A DNA stretch of 64,000 bases from Psychrobacillus sp048572895 (GCF_048572895.1 NZ_CP183878.1:558001-622000); one strand, 5' to 3'. Counted from the first letter of the stretch, positions 45,128-54,458 are shown. A program made the numbers and translations. Notes: a model not told the origin generated them from the letters alone.

Positions 45128-46363
45128 ATGATTATATTATTACTTTTGATTTTCCAGTTAAAGTTATTATTAAAAGGCATAGCAAATAAAAGTATTACTA
45201 AGGCATCTTTAGGTGCAATTTTAGTAGGATTCGGTTCAGTATGTATACTTCATTTAGAATTTGCTTATACAGGGGTCTCTACTTATGGCAGCGATGAGCA
45301 AGTTTATTACAACGAAATAATTAATGCTATAAATTCGTTTGATTGGCTTGCTTATATTAACGATAAGTTTAATACTACGTATTTACTATATGGCTCATTA
45401 ATTATAAATACTAGCTTAACAGACTCTATCATATTAATTAGATTATGTAATGTTCTCTTATTTGTAAATTCAATTTTATTCGTTTATAAGATTATGACGA
45501 AGTACATTGATGTTAATTATAATGTCTCAAGGTTTATGGTTTGGTTCATTTTGTTCAACGGAGTTGTTATTTGGACTGCCGTTAGAAATTTGAAAGATAT
45601 TTTATTTCTTTATTTATTAGTAATTTTTATATATATATTATTTAAGTTACTTGAAAATATTAAAATAAATTTATGGTTAATTGTACCTTTAACTATAATT
45701 TACTATTTTATTCAGGATCTGAGACAGTGGTTTATTTATCTGCTACTGGTACTATTTGCATCAATCATTATAAATAGTTTATTGAAACGCAAAAAAATCT
45801 TTACACTTGCAACTTTAATCGTGGCATTAAGTGTCATTGTAGTACCTTTCGCGCAAAAAGGTCTAAATACATTTGATCTATATACGAAGACCTATAGTGT
45901 AACGCAACAATCTTTAGGAGGAGATTCTTTAACTCAAATGGTAAATTCGAGTTTACTGAGTTTACCAATGTCTATGGGGAGATTTATATTGGGACCTGGA
46001 CCAATTAGAGCTTTGTTTGGAAGCGAGTCATTTTTATTTTTCACCTATACTGGTAATGTATTAATTTTCTTAGGAAGTTTGGCTTGGTGGTTATTCTTAC
46101 CTTTATTTTTATTATCGTTAATATCATTAAGAAATATCAAAAAGAATTATATTATTTTCTTGGTCATGATGTTTTATTGGGTGGTTTATTCGATTGCGTA
46201 TGCTGGATCAGGAGATACTAGGTTAAGAGCTGTATTTTATATTCTTGCAGCGATGTACACTGCACCGTACTTATCAAAAGTTAGGTTAACAAAAAATTAC
46301 AATATGATTTACTATTTAATTTTGATAGCAGTCATTATGATAGGACTCTACTTCTCTACTTAG
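45128..46363 (+). CDS. Multi-spanning membrane protein, candidate Wzy/EpsG polymerase
   Basis: This 411-aa protein has about ten membrane helices and no sequence motif I can name. A larger loop near 40-80 (YGSDEQVYYNEI) and another near 255-310 are likely extracytoplasmic. Wzy polymerases are recognised mainly by topology and by being the large unassigned membrane protein in a locus that has Wzx and Wzz; this is the only such gene here. EpsG-family similarity is plausible but not shown. It is the last gene of the plus-strand locus. Confidence 0.65.
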   Translation: MIILLLLIFQLKLLLKGIANKSITKASLGAILVGFGSVCILHLEFAYTGVSTYGSDEQVYYNEIINAINSFDWLAYINDKFNTTYLLYGSLIINTSLTDSIILIRLCNVLLFVNSILFVYKIMTKYIDVNYNVSRFMVWFILFNGVVIWTAVRNLKDILFLYLLVIFIYILFKLLENIKINLWLIVPLTIIYYFIQDLRQWFIYLLLVLFASIIINSLLKRKKIFTLATLIVALSVIVVPFAQKGLNTFDLYTKTYSVTQQSLGGDSLTQMVNSSLLSLPMSMGRFILGPGPIRALFGSESFLFFTYTGNVLIFLGSLAWWLFLPLFLLSLISLRNIKKNYIIFLVMMFYWVVYSIAYAGSGDTRLRAVFYILAAMYTAPYLSKVRLTKNYNMIYYLILIAVIMIGLYFST

Positions 46364-46632
46364 TAGGAGGATAAAGTGTGTTAATTATAATCCCACGGTA
46401 TCCTCCACTCTCCTTAATCTTTAGCGACATATACTTCTTGTAGGAAGCTGAACTTTCCGTATTTTCCTTAAAGCAATTAAAAGCAACATCTCCATAGAAA
46501 ACTTTGAATTTATCTATTCGATTATTATATTTTCTGGATAATCAACCTTCAAATTCAAAAATGATTTAAATCTGCTAGAGTCATACAGTTTCCACAATTG
46601 CTTAAAGTAATTCAAGAACGGAACGTACATAG
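46364..46632 (-). pseudogene. Decayed minus-strand gene, unknown family
   Basis: Reading leftward from 46632, one frame gives SMYVPFLNYFKQLWKLYDSS, RFKSFLNLKVDYPENIIIE and a stop at 46514-46516. An overlapping frame then continues with DKFKVFYGDVAFNCFKENTE and KKYMSLKIKESGGYRGIIIN, ending near the stop of 45128. The protein-like composition across the frame change suggests one frameshifted gene. It may have belonged to the polysaccharide locus. Confidence 0.6.
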
Positions 46633-46642
46633 AATTAGTGAC

Positions 46643-46690
46643 GCGTCCCTGTGTTAGAAACAATTCTGACAATAGACTGCAATTCACAAT
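46643..46690. repeat. Dispersed repeat family 2, copy 1
   Basis: Starts gcgtccctgtgttagaaac and continues with attctgacaatagac, shared with copies at 46731, 47162, 48461, 48584, 58015 and 61318. Confidence 0.8.
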
Positions 46691-46730
46691 TATAACATCT
46701 CATGTGTCCAATTTAAGGGAGTCAACCAAC

Positions 46731-46779
46731 TGTGTTAGAAACTAAGTCTACAGAATTCTGACAATAGTCTACAATTCAT
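46731..46779. repeat. Dispersed repeat family 2, copy 2 (head truncated)
   Basis: Begins tgtgttagaaact and keeps the attctgacaatagtctacaa block. The gcgtccc head is missing. Confidence 0.7.
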
Positions 46780-46923
46780 AGGACTTTATAGAAAGCCTTG
46801 CAGAGCATAAACAGTTAAGGCGAAAAAAAGAGGGTTTAACCATTCTAAACTCTCGCAGTTATTGACTATAAGAGGAAAAAACCTTGCAAAGATTTTTCTT
46901 TACAAGGCACTATTAAATTATCT

Positions 46924-47158
46924 TTAGTTTAATGTGTTTTTTAATTTAGGAATATAATAATTCTCTACATATGGAGAATCTAAATCTACATAAAGGCGAC
47001 CATCACTTAATAGCCAAAAAAATTCCCCACCATTACTCATTGATTCCGGATTTCCAACTGCTATTTACATTAGTTGGCTTCGTGCGTTTGTACACTGCAG
47101 GCCCGTCTTCTATAAGGTGAGTTGCATTGGACAGTTGAAAGTACTTATCTTCTCTAAA
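46924..47158 (-). pseudogene. Decayed minus-strand gene end with frameshift, unknown family
   Basis: Reading leftward from about 47158, one frame gives FFREDKYFQLSNATHLIEDG and PAVYKRTKPTNVN. A shift near 47065 leads to AVGNPESMSNGGEFFWLLSD, GRLYVDLDSPYVENYYIPK and LKNTLN-stop at 46924. The 5' part is cut off at a family 2 repeat (47162). Similarity to known families was not recognised. Confidence 0.65.
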
Positions 47159-47161
47159 AAA

Positions 47162-47275
47162 GCATCCCTGTGTCAGAAACAATTCTACACTATTCTGACA
47201 ATAGACTACAATTCACTATTTAAATAAGTATGCACTAAATAACGCCCGCTGAACAGTTGGGCGTTATTTAGCGAT
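47162..47275. repeat. Dispersed repeat family 2, copy 3, with terminator-like hairpin
   Basis: The repeat head and body are followed by a strong inverted repeat, aaataacgcccgctgaacag closed by the complement tgggcgttattt. Nothing else is seen between it and the gene at 47441. Confidence 0.78.
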
Positions 47276-47440
47276 TCCATGTAAGTTATTATCTATCTTT
47301 AATTTTGACTATTCAAACTCTTTTTAGCTTGATACAATAGAATTATGATAGATTGTAAAAAACCACCACTTTTGTTTGCATTTCTCAATCTTTAAAGTAA
47401 TGATGTAACAGTAAAATGGGATAGATAGGGGGAAGATTAC

Positions 47441-48085
47441 ATGGGTAGCGTGAAGGCTTATGGTCAATTTGAAAAGCGTAATGGATATACATATCGAACT
47501 AGAGCTTATTTGCAATGGGGTACGAGTGTGAAATCCCTAGGTGCTTTTCTATTGCTAAACCCTGGAAAAGCAAAACCTATAGAAGATGTAGTTTTGAAGG
47601 AAGGGGATGCATATTTCGGTGAAACAAAAATAGATCAATCTATGCAGCAGATGCAGAAGTTAGTAGAACGTGTTAATGCAGAGAAGGAATTGGATGGGCG
47701 TGTCCATATTTATAATCTATTTTCCTTGCGTAATACAAAGTATCAAGATGCTATTGCTATGTTTGAGAAATTGGTAAGTGTGGGTGAGATTCCTGTCATA
47801 GATGATTATCCATCATTAGAGGAATTGAAAAAACACCCTTGGATTTGCAAGTGCTGGGGTATTAATAGCAATGCAAATCGAAATCATTTAAGAGAAAGAA
47901 AAATAAAATGGAACGAGCTATTAACAAATGCAAATGTTCCTACATTTGGAAAGCTACATCCTAACAAGTTCGATTATTTCCATATCAGACCACATTTAAA
48001 AAAGGATCAAGATGTATTGCAGGAAGAATTAGTAGAGTTGTATCGAAAAGAAGTAGCTAGAAAGTTAGTCCATAATTATTCTTAA
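47441..48085 (+). CDS. DUF1643-like protein (tentative), unknown function
   Basis: This 214-aa protein starts at ATG 47441 with AGGGGGA upstream. FLLLNPGKAKP, VHIYNLFSLRNTKYQDA and ICKCWGINSNAN resemble the spaced pattern of the DUF1643 family (LNPSTAD, NLFALRxT, WG). A role is unknown even for that family. No signal peptide or membrane helix is seen. It is followed after 22 nt by another small gene in the same direction, so they probably form one transcript. Confidence 0.65.
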   Translation: MGSVKAYGQFEKRNGYTYRTRAYLQWGTSVKSLGAFLLLNPGKAKPIEDVVLKEGDAYFGETKIDQSMQQMQKLVERVNAEKELDGRVHIYNLFSLRNTKYQDAIAMFEKLVSVGEIPVIDDYPSLEELKKHPWICKCWGINSNANRNHLRERKIKWNELLTNANVPTFGKLHPNKFDYFHIRPHLKKDQDVLQEELVELYRKEVARKLVHNYS

Positions 48086-48107
48086 ACAAGAAAAGGGGTT
48101 TTATAGA

Positions 48108-48428
48108 ATGGCAGTCCCAATTTTTGATGAAGAAACAGAACAAATCCTTGATCGTATTCCTGCGGGAGAAATTTACCGTTATGTGAGAAAAGCCTACGAT
48201 CATATTACCAAGAGTGCTTACTTCGCTATTGAAGATGGCTCTGATGATTATGATGAACGCGGTGGATATGATTTGGAAGCCCTTGATCAAATCGTAAAAA
48301 AAATGACGAGCAAGAAATTTGGAATGTCCGAGGAGAAAGTTTGGGCTCATTATGAGAAAGTTTCCTTTTACATAACAGCATTTAGATTTGAGCGAGAGAA
48401 TAAGAGAGTGAGAGCAAGGATGAAATGA
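48108..48428 (+). CDS. Small acidic protein of unknown function
   Basis: This 106-aa protein starts at ATG 48108 with AAAAGGGG upstream. It is charged and probably cytoplasmic and helical (EETEQILDRIPAGEIYRYVR, IEDGSDDYDERGGYDLEAL). I do not recognise the family. It is likely co-transcribed with 47441; a terminator follows at 48668. Confidence 0.65.
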   Translation: MAVPIFDEETEQILDRIPAGEIYRYVRKAYDHITKSAYFAIEDGSDDYDERGGYDLEALDQIVKKMTSKKFGMSEEKVWAHYEKVSFYITAFRFERENKRVRARMK

Positions 48429-48460
48429 AAATGTATCTCTATGTTAAAAACTTCGTTGAC

Positions 48461-48530
48461 GCGTCCCTGTGTTAGGGGAATTTTACACTAATCTGACAAT
48501 AGACTAATTCACACTTTTAAATATAAATAT
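48461..48530. repeat. Dispersed repeat family 2, copy 4
   Basis: gcgtccctgtgttaggggaa is followed by the ctgacaatagactaattcac block, just after the stop of 48108. Confidence 0.78.
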
Positions 48531-48583
48531 CTAAGTACCAAATATCGCCCACTGATAGAGGGGTATAACCGCTATACTAAAAA

Positions 48584-48645
48584 GCGTCCCAGTGTCATAA
48601 ACAATTATACACTATTCTGACAATTTGATACAATTTAGAGCTAGG
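48584..48645. repeat. Dispersed repeat family 2, copy 5
   Basis: gcgtcccagtgtcataaaca is followed by the actattctgacaatttgata block, 123 bp after copy 4. Confidence 0.78.
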
Positions 48646-48667
48646 TATAAAAGTTAAATAATGAAGA

Positions 48668-48706
48668 AGAGAGAATTGCTCCTGCAATTCTCTCTTTGGC
48701 TTTTTC
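48668..48706 (+). terminator. Terminator of the 47441-48428 pair
   Basis: A perfect 11-bp stem agagagaattg/caattctctct (48668-48678 with 48685-48695) is followed by TTGGCTTTTT. Confidence 0.82.
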
Positions 48707-48760
48707 CAATGAATACTTTCATAGATTACAAATATTAAGTATTAATATAATTTAATAAAT

Positions 48761-48797
48761 AGGTTCTAAAATAATTCAGAATTCAATGAGAACCTGG
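48761..48797. repeat. aggttct/agaacct hairpin repeat, copy 1
   Basis: aggttct (48761-48767) and agaacct (48789-48795) flank taaaataattcagaattcaa with small changes. Relatives occur at 56808 and 56838, and a degraded one near 57966. Confidence 0.7.
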
Positions 48798-48909
48798 ACC
48801 TTTCACGATCTTTCAATTAAATTATTAGAATAATTGAAATTTTTGTTGCAATTGGATTATTCAATATTGTATAGTCTTATACAAGAATGAATAATAAAGG
48901 AGGGCGAGT

Positions 48910-50247
48910 ATGAGGTCGATGCATTTTCTTCCAAATAGCGTGGAAGAAATTATTGATACCTACGACGAAGATATCATTATAACTTCACGTGAAGGGAAAA
49001 TAATCAAAGTTACCCAAATAAGCGGCGAACATTATGGTATGAAACCTTCTGAACTTTTAGGGAAATCAGTTTTAGATTTACAAGCCCAGGGGATTTTCTC
49101 ACCGGCTATTACACCAGAAGTTGTAGAAAAAAAGAAAAAAATTGTAACCGTTCAGATGACACCATCAGGACGAAAAGTATTAATAACAGGTATTCCGCTT
49201 TTTAATGACCATCGTGAAGTTGAATTTGTTATTAGTTATTCTTATGAGCTATCTGAACTAATCGTTATGAAAGAGTACTTGCAAGATTTAGAAACCGAAA
49301 TGTCCAAAGTAAAAGAAGAGCTTGCCCACTTACGAGATCAGCATATTCAAATTAGTTATCTCATAATGGAAAGTCACTCTTCAGCTCGTGCCATCAAAAC
49401 AGCTCTTAAAATGGCTCGTCTTGATGTACCGATTGTCATTCAAGGTGAGCATGGTGTTGGAAAAACATCCTTAGCAAAGTTTATTCATGCACAAAGCAAC
49501 TACAGTGAAGGTTCTTTCATTGAAGTTAATTGCGGCTCAATACCAGAATCCATTTTTGAGAACGCTTTCACCGGTCAACTAGACGCTAAATCTCAAGGTT
49601 ATCTCGCTCTTTCATCTGGCGGTACTCTCGTACTAAAGGAAATTGATCAACTGACGATAGCTGCCCAAGCAATCCTTTTTACCCTTTTAAATAAGCAAAC
49701 GACTACTAGAATTATTGCCATTAGCGAAATGCCATTGGAAGAACTGGTCCATCAAGGAAAATTCCGAGAAGATCTATTCTACTTACTTCATATTGCATCC
49801 ATTGCGTTGAAACCATTACGTGAAAGACCAGAAGATATTGAAAAAGCTATTTCTTTTTATTTACAAACATTAAATGAGAAATATCAATACAATAAGAAAC
49901 TAACGGATGATGTGTACATTCATTTACTTCAGCTTGAATGGAAAGGAAACTTCCGTGAGTTAAAAAACGTAATTGAGCGAATTGTTATCGAAAGTGAAAC
50001 GAGTTTAATCACTTTTCAAGATTTGCCATTACAATACCAACCATTAGAAGGGGAACAAATTGGTATTGAATTGGACGGTCAAAGTTTACCTCATATATTA
50101 GAATTTGTTGAAAGGAAAGTACTATTGAATACACAAAAGCGTTACAAGACGACCACGGAAATGGCTCATGTATTAGGAATTAGTCAACCTTCTGTCGTTC
50201 GTAAGTTAAAAAAGTACTCTACATCTTTAGACAAGGAAAACGAATAA
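48910..50247 (+). CDS. PAS/AAA+/Fis-type transcription regulator with altered sigma-54 loop
   Basis: This 445-aa protein starts at ATG 48910, with AAAGGAGG upstream. It has an N-terminal PAS domain (about 10-120), a coiled-coil linker (about 125-155), an AAA+ domain of bacterial enhancer-binding type (Walker A GEHGVGKT at 179-186; Walker B position GGTLVLKEID; sensor FREDLFYLL) and a Fis-like helix-turn-helix (EMAHVLGISQPSVVRKLKKY). The sigma-54 contact loop GAFTGA reads NAFTGQ (218-223), and the Walker B acidic residue is Lys, so classical sigma-54 activation is doubtful. TyrR-like regulation is an alternative. It probably controls the transporter and aminotransferase genes next to it. Confidence 0.87.
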   Translation: MRSMHFLPNSVEEIIDTYDEDIIITSREGKIIKVTQISGEHYGMKPSELLGKSVLDLQAQGIFSPAITPEVVEKKKKIVTVQMTPSGRKVLITGIPLFNDHREVEFVISYSYELSELIVMKEYLQDLETEMSKVKEELAHLRDQHIQISYLIMESHSSARAIKTALKMARLDVPIVIQGEHGVGKTSLAKFIHAQSNYSEGSFIEVNCGSIPESIFENAFTGQLDAKSQGYLALSSGGTLVLKEIDQLTIAAQAILFTLLNKQTTTRIIAISEMPLEELVHQGKFREDLFYLLHIASIALKPLRERPEDIEKAISFYLQTLNEKYQYNKKLTDDVYIHLLQLEWKGNFRELKNVIERIVIESETSLITFQDLPLQYQPLEGEQIGIELDGQSLPHILEFVERKVLLNTQKRYKTTTEMAHVLGISQPSVVRKLKKYSTSLDKENE

Positions 50248-50351
50248 TTCCAAATTGGGTTAGAGGGGGGGCGATAAAGAAGAGGTCAGAAAATTTAGAG
50301 GAACGAAATGGAAAAAGCACTTTTACATTCATATTAATAGGGGGAATTAGG

Positions 50352-51341
50352 TTGAAGAAATGGTCATTGGTTGTATGTTCACTAATATTACTAATCGTAT
50401 TAACAGCTTGTGGGAAGGAAGAAAGTAAAATCGCTACAAGTGGGAAAGTATCGGCACCGTTAAAAGTGACACTTCCAACATGGACTGGATATGGTCCACT
50501 TTTTTTAGCAAAGGAAAAAGGTTTTTTTGAAAAAAACGGGGTAGATGTTGAACTTTCTATTGTGGAAGGCTTAGGGGAACGTAAAGCAGCTTTAGCTGGC
50601 GGAAAAGTGGATGGTATGGCAACTGCGCTAGACGTACAAGTAACGCTTGCTGGTGCGGAGATTCCAGTTAAAGTTGTATGGTTATTGGACGATTCTTATG
50701 GCGGTGATGGAATTCTTGTAAAAAATGATATTAATAGTATAGAAGATTTGAAAGGGAAGAAAATGGCCTTTGAAGTAGGTTCGACAAGTCAACTGCTTGC
50801 ATTAACTGCATTAGCTCAAGGTGGACTAACTGAAAAGGATGTAACAGTCGTACAAATGTCAGCAGGTGATGCTGGTGCGGCGTTCGCAGCTGGACAAGTA
50901 GACGCAGCTGTTACTTGGGAACCTTGGTTAACAAAAGGAGCACAAGCAAACGGGAAAGTATTGTTATCAACAAAAGATTTACCTGGAATTATCACTGATA
51001 CTATTTCTTTTAAAGAAGATGTTATTAAAGACCGCCCTGAAGATGTTAGAGCATTCGTAAAAGCAATGGGTGAAGCGATGGATTATTGGAAGAATAATAA
51101 AAAAGAAGCAAATGAAATAATGGCAAAAGGCCTTAGTATTGATGTAGCAGAGTTTGAAGCAACTGAAACAGGATTGAAATTTTTCGGAAAAGAAGACAAT
51201 GACAACTTATTTGGTCTAGATGGTGAAAAAGGATCCATTTATCAATCGACGGAAAATACTATTCAGTTTTACAAAGATCAAAAAGTGATTGAGAAAGACG
51301 TTAAAGCAGATGATCTAATCGATCCTAGCTTTCTAAAATAA
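50352..51341 (+). CDS. ABC transporter substrate-binding lipoprotein (SsuA/TauA/NMT1 type)
   Basis: This 329-aa protein starts at TTG 50352 with AGGGGG upstream. The lipoprotein signal has lipobox LTAC. The mature domain follows the NMT1/SsuA pattern: WTGYGPLFLAKEKGFF, SIEDLKGKKMAFEVGST, AGQVDAAVTWEPW. Such proteins bind sulfonates, taurine, nitrate, thiamine precursors or related small molecules. The ligand cannot be read here, though the aminotransferase downstream favours an amino compound. It is the first gene of a three-gene importer; a hairpin separates it from the permease gene. Confidence 0.9.
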   Translation: MKKWSLVVCSLILLIVLTACGKEESKIATSGKVSAPLKVTLPTWTGYGPLFLAKEKGFFEKNGVDVELSIVEGLGERKAALAGGKVDGMATALDVQVTLAGAEIPVKVVWLLDDSYGGDGILVKNDINSIEDLKGKKMAFEVGSTSQLLALTALAQGGLTEKDVTVVQMSAGDAGAAFAAGQVDAAVTWEPWLTKGAQANGKVLLSTKDLPGIITDTISFKEDVIKDRPEDVRAFVKAMGEAMDYWKNNKKEANEIMAKGLSIDVAEFEATETGLKFFGKEDNDNLFGLDGEKGSIYQSTENTIQFYKDQKVIEKDVKADDLIDPSFLK

Positions 51342-51352
51342 GAAATAGAGAT

Positions 51353-51384
51353 GTCGTTAACGTTTTAAAGCAAACGTTAACGGC
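51353..51384 (+). terminator. Intercistronic hairpin after the binding-protein gene
   Basis: A 13-bp stem with one G-U pair (51353-51365 with 51372-51384) lies between the binding-protein and permease genes, with no T-run. This position usually gives partial termination or protects the upstream message, which matches the need for excess binding protein. Confidence 0.7.
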
Positions 51385-51422
51385 ACTATTTTCACAAAGA
51401 TGTATAGAATGGAGGGGTTTTG

Positions 51423-52220
51423 ATGGCAAATAAGTGGTTTACTCCTAAAAAAGAAATACCAAAGAAAATTTATACTTCAGTTGGGTTCCTCACGTTTCTT
51501 GTTGTTCTTGGATTATGGTCACTCTTAAGTTATAGTGGGCTCGTTAATGCCTTATTTTTACCTACTCCTACAACAGTGTTAGCAACAGGCGTTAAGTTAT
51601 TTGTAAGTGGAGATATTCTTTTTGATATCGGTATTAGTTTTTCAAGAGTACTTACTGGATTTTTAGTTGCTGCGTTAATCGGGATACCTTTAGGAATACT
51701 AATGGGATCGTTACGAATTATGGAAGGCGCTTTTGAGCCAATTATTGGTTTTATCCGCTATATGCCTGCTTCAGCGTTTATTCCATTATTAATATTATGG
51801 ATTGGCCTTGGTGAGGCAGAGAAAATGTCTGTTATTTTCTTAGGAACGTTTTTTCAACTAACTCTTATGGTGATGGATGTTACAAAGAATGTGCAAAACG
51901 ATTTGATAGATGTCTCCTATACATTAGGAGCTAAGAATATTCAACTCTTCTCAAAAGTGATTCTCCCCGCTTCCCTACCAGGAATTGTGGATACACTTCG
52001 TATAACGTTTGGATGGGCATGGACTTATCTAGTAGTAGCTGAGATTGTTGGAGCATCTAGCGGTTTGGGACATATGATTATGCAAGCATCTCGTTTCCTG
52101 CAACCCGATAAAATTATTGTAGGCATATTGATAATAGGTTTATTGGGGCTTATTACAGATATCATGTTTAAATCTATTTACCGTGCTTCGTTTTCTTGGA
52201 TGAGAAAGGATGGATACTAA
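51423..52220 (+). CDS. ABC transporter permease (SsuC/TauC type)
   Basis: This 265-aa protein is taken from ATG 51423 (GGAGGGG 5 nt upstream). It has six membrane helices and the BPD_transp_1 coupling motif around FSKVILPASLPGIVDTLRI, with the EAA-like Gly. It forms the membrane channel with the ATPase encoded 1 nt downstream. Confidence 0.92.
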   Translation: MANKWFTPKKEIPKKIYTSVGFLTFLVVLGLWSLLSYSGLVNALFLPTPTTVLATGVKLFVSGDILFDIGISFSRVLTGFLVAALIGIPLGILMGSLRIMEGAFEPIIGFIRYMPASAFIPLLILWIGLGEAEKMSVIFLGTFFQLTLMVMDVTKNVQNDLIDVSYTLGAKNIQLFSKVILPASLPGIVDTLRITFGWAWTYLVVAEIVGASSGLGHMIMQASRFLQPDKIIVGILIIGLLGLITDIMFKSIYRASFSWMRKDGY

Positions 52221-52221
52221 T

Positions 52222-53073
52222 ATGGTAATACAGAAACTAGACATGCCAGCAGAAAGCTCCAACTTGGATACAGAAGAAATTGCGATTCCGAAGATCACTA
52301 GACCAAAGTTAGAAATTAAAGACGTAGGCAAAATATTTAAAACGAAGTCTGGAGAAACAGTAGCACTCGAAAAGACTTCTTTTACTGTAGAAGACGGGGA
52401 ATTTGTAACCATTTTAGGACCTTCTGGCTGCGGGAAATCAACCATATTACGCATCGTAGCGGGCTTAGAAGAGTCAACCTCGGGTCAGGTTCTCTTAGAT
52501 GGGCAAGAAGTTAATGGACCTGGTCCTGATCGTGGTATGGTCTTTCAATCTTACACTTTGTATCCATGGTTAAACGTTAAAGATAATATCACATTTGGTT
52601 TAAAGTTAAAAAATGTTCCTCAAAAAGAGCGGGATGAAATTGCAAAATACTACTTACAATTAATAGGTTTAGTAGGTTTTGAGAAACATTACCCTATCCA
52701 GTTGTCAGGAGGAATGAAACAAAGAGTTGCTATTGCTCGTGCTTTGGCCAACGATCCCAAAATATTAATAATGGATGAACCTTTTGGAGCTCTAGATGCG
52801 CAAACTAGAACTATCATGCAAGAAGTATTACTAAAAGCATGGGAAGAGTCTAAAAAAACAATTTTGTTTATTACACATGATGTAGATGAATCTATATTTT
52901 TAGCAGACTCCGTTTATGTAATGACAGCAAGACCTGGTCGTTTAAAGAAAAAGATTCCGATTACATTGGAACGACCAAGGGAATTCAGTATGAAAAGCAC
53001 AGTGGAATTCGGAAATTACAAAGAGGAATTATTATCTCTTATTCGGGAAGAAAGTTTGAAGTCTATTCATTAG
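52222..53073 (+). CDS. ABC transporter ATP-binding protein (SsuB/TauB type)
   Basis: This 283-aa protein starts at ATG 52222 (the alternative ATG 52210 overlaps the ribosome binding site). Walker A GPSGCGKST, Q-loop FQSYTLYPW, signature LSGGMKQRVAIARAL, Walker B ILIMDEPFGALD and H-loop THDVDE are all intact. An N-terminal extension of about 35 residues precedes the ABC domain. It powers the importer formed with 50352 and 51423. Confidence 0.93.
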   Translation: MVIQKLDMPAESSNLDTEEIAIPKITRPKLEIKDVGKIFKTKSGETVALEKTSFTVEDGEFVTILGPSGCGKSTILRIVAGLEESTSGQVLLDGQEVNGPGPDRGMVFQSYTLYPWLNVKDNITFGLKLKNVPQKERDEIAKYYLQLIGLVGFEKHYPIQLSGGMKQRVAIARALANDPKILIMDEPFGALDAQTRTIMQEVLLKAWEESKKTILFITHDVDESIFLADSVYVMTARPGRLKKKIPITLERPREFSMKSTVEFGNYKEELLSLIREESLKSIH

Positions 53074-53132
53074 AAATTCTCTTCGCTACTAGTTATTTTA
53101 AGTGTCGCAATATGATTATGGGGGTCAATTTT

Positions 53133-54458
53133 ATGGAAAACAAATGGGATCATCTACTAAAAAACATGCCAAATCGGTTAGCCCCGAGTATGGCTAAGGA
53201 TCATCCAAATCTACCAGTAGTGAAAGAGGAAGGTTGTTACTACTTCGGCGCAGATGGAAAGAGATACCTAGATTTTACATCTGGTATTGCTGTAACAAAT
53301 GTCGGTCATCGTCATCCGAAAGTTGTTCAAGCGATAAAAGATGCTGCGGATGGTTTAGTTCACGGCCCTTCTGGAGTAATCATGTATGAATCTATCTTGA
53401 AGTTAGCAGATGAACTTGCAGAAATTATGCCTGGGAATCTCGATTGCTTCTTCTTTGCAAATAGCGGCACAGAAGCAATTGAAGGTGCTCTTAAACTTGC
53501 TAAGTATGTAACGAAGCGACCTTATGTAGTTTCATTTACTGGTGGGTTTCATGGCCGTTCATTAGGGGCATTAAGTGTGACAACGTCCAAAAGTAAATAC
53601 CGTAAATTTATGCAACCATCCGGGCTTACATATCAAATACCTTATGCAAATGTTAAGGGATGCCCTCCAGGGGCTGATCCTGAAACTTACGTAATCGAAA
53701 AATTGGAATCGGACTTTGCGACATTATTTAATCATCAAGTAACACCTGAAGAAGTAGCTTGTGTTATTTTAGAGCCTGTTCTTGGAGAAGGTGGTTATGT
53801 TGTTCCACCTAAAGGTTGGTTAAAGAAAATACGAGAAATTTGTGATCGTCATCAAATTTTACTAATTTTTGATGAAGTGCAAACTGGATTCGGTCGTACA
53901 GGCGAATGGTTTGCTGCACAAACATTCGATGTTACTCCAGACATTATGGCAATAGCAAAAGGAATTGCATCGGGTCTTCCGCTTAGCGCAACAGTTGCGT
54001 CTAGTGCACTGATGAAGCAATGGCCACTTGGAAGTCATGGCACAACATTTGGTGGCAATCCAATTGCATGTTCGGTCGCATTGACCACTTTGGAAATTAT
54101 GAAAGAAGAAAACCTTCTTGAAAACACTAGAAAAATGGGAAGTTATGCAGTCCAACAACTAGAAAATATAAAAGCACGACATAGCGTAATTGGCGATATT
54201 CGTGCTGTTGGTTTAATGATAGGTATTGAAATTATTAATCCTGAAACAGGTAAACCTAATGGAGAAGGCTTATTAAAGATCTTGGATCTGGCTCTAAAAA
54301 AAGGAGTGTTATTCTATCTCTGTGGAAACCATGGAGATGTCATCAGAATGATTCCGCCATTAGTTGTGACAAAAGAACAAATTGACGAAGGTTTACAAAT
54401 GTTAGATGAAGCAATAACAGAATATGAATCGACGTTAGTAATTGTTGAGTTAGTTTAG
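53133..54458 (+). CDS. Class III (omega) aminotransferase, GabT-like
   Basis: This 441-aa protein is taken from ATG 53133, where GGGGGT lies 7 nt upstream; ATGs at 53112 and 53118 are less well placed. The PLP lysine is Lys276 in AIAKGIASGLPLS, and FFANSGTEAIEGALKLAK, GGFHGRS and IFDEVQTGFGRTG are intact. The family moves the terminal amino group of GABA, taurine, beta-alanine or similar amines to 2-oxoglutarate or pyruvate. Following an SsuABC/TauABC-like importer, it probably starts catabolism of the imported compound. Confidence 0.9.
   Translation: MENKWDHLLKNMPNRLAPSMAKDHPNLPVVKEEGCYYFGADGKRYLDFTSGIAVTNVGHRHPKVVQAIKDAADGLVHGPSGVIMYESILKLADELAEIMPGNLDCFFFANSGTEAIEGALKLAKYVTKRPYVVSFTGGFHGRSLGALSVTTSKSKYRKFMQPSGLTYQIPYANVKGCPPGADPETYVIEKLESDFATLFNHQVTPEEVACVILEPVLGEGGYVVPPKGWLKKIREICDRHQILLIFDEVQTGFGRTGEWFAAQTFDVTPDIMAIAKGIASGLPLSATVASSALMKQWPLGSHGTTFGGNPIACSVALTTLEIMKEENLLENTRKMGSYAVQQLENIKARHSVIGDIRAVGLMIGIEIINPETGKPNGEGLLKILDLALKKGVLFYLCGNHGDVIRMIPPLVVTKEQIDEGLQMLDEAITEYESTLVIVELV

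Noticed and set aside
48429..50351. Sigma-54 (-24/-12) promoter near the enhancer-binding-type regulator
   Set aside because: No TGGCAC-N5-TTGC-like element was seen upstream of 48910 or 50352.
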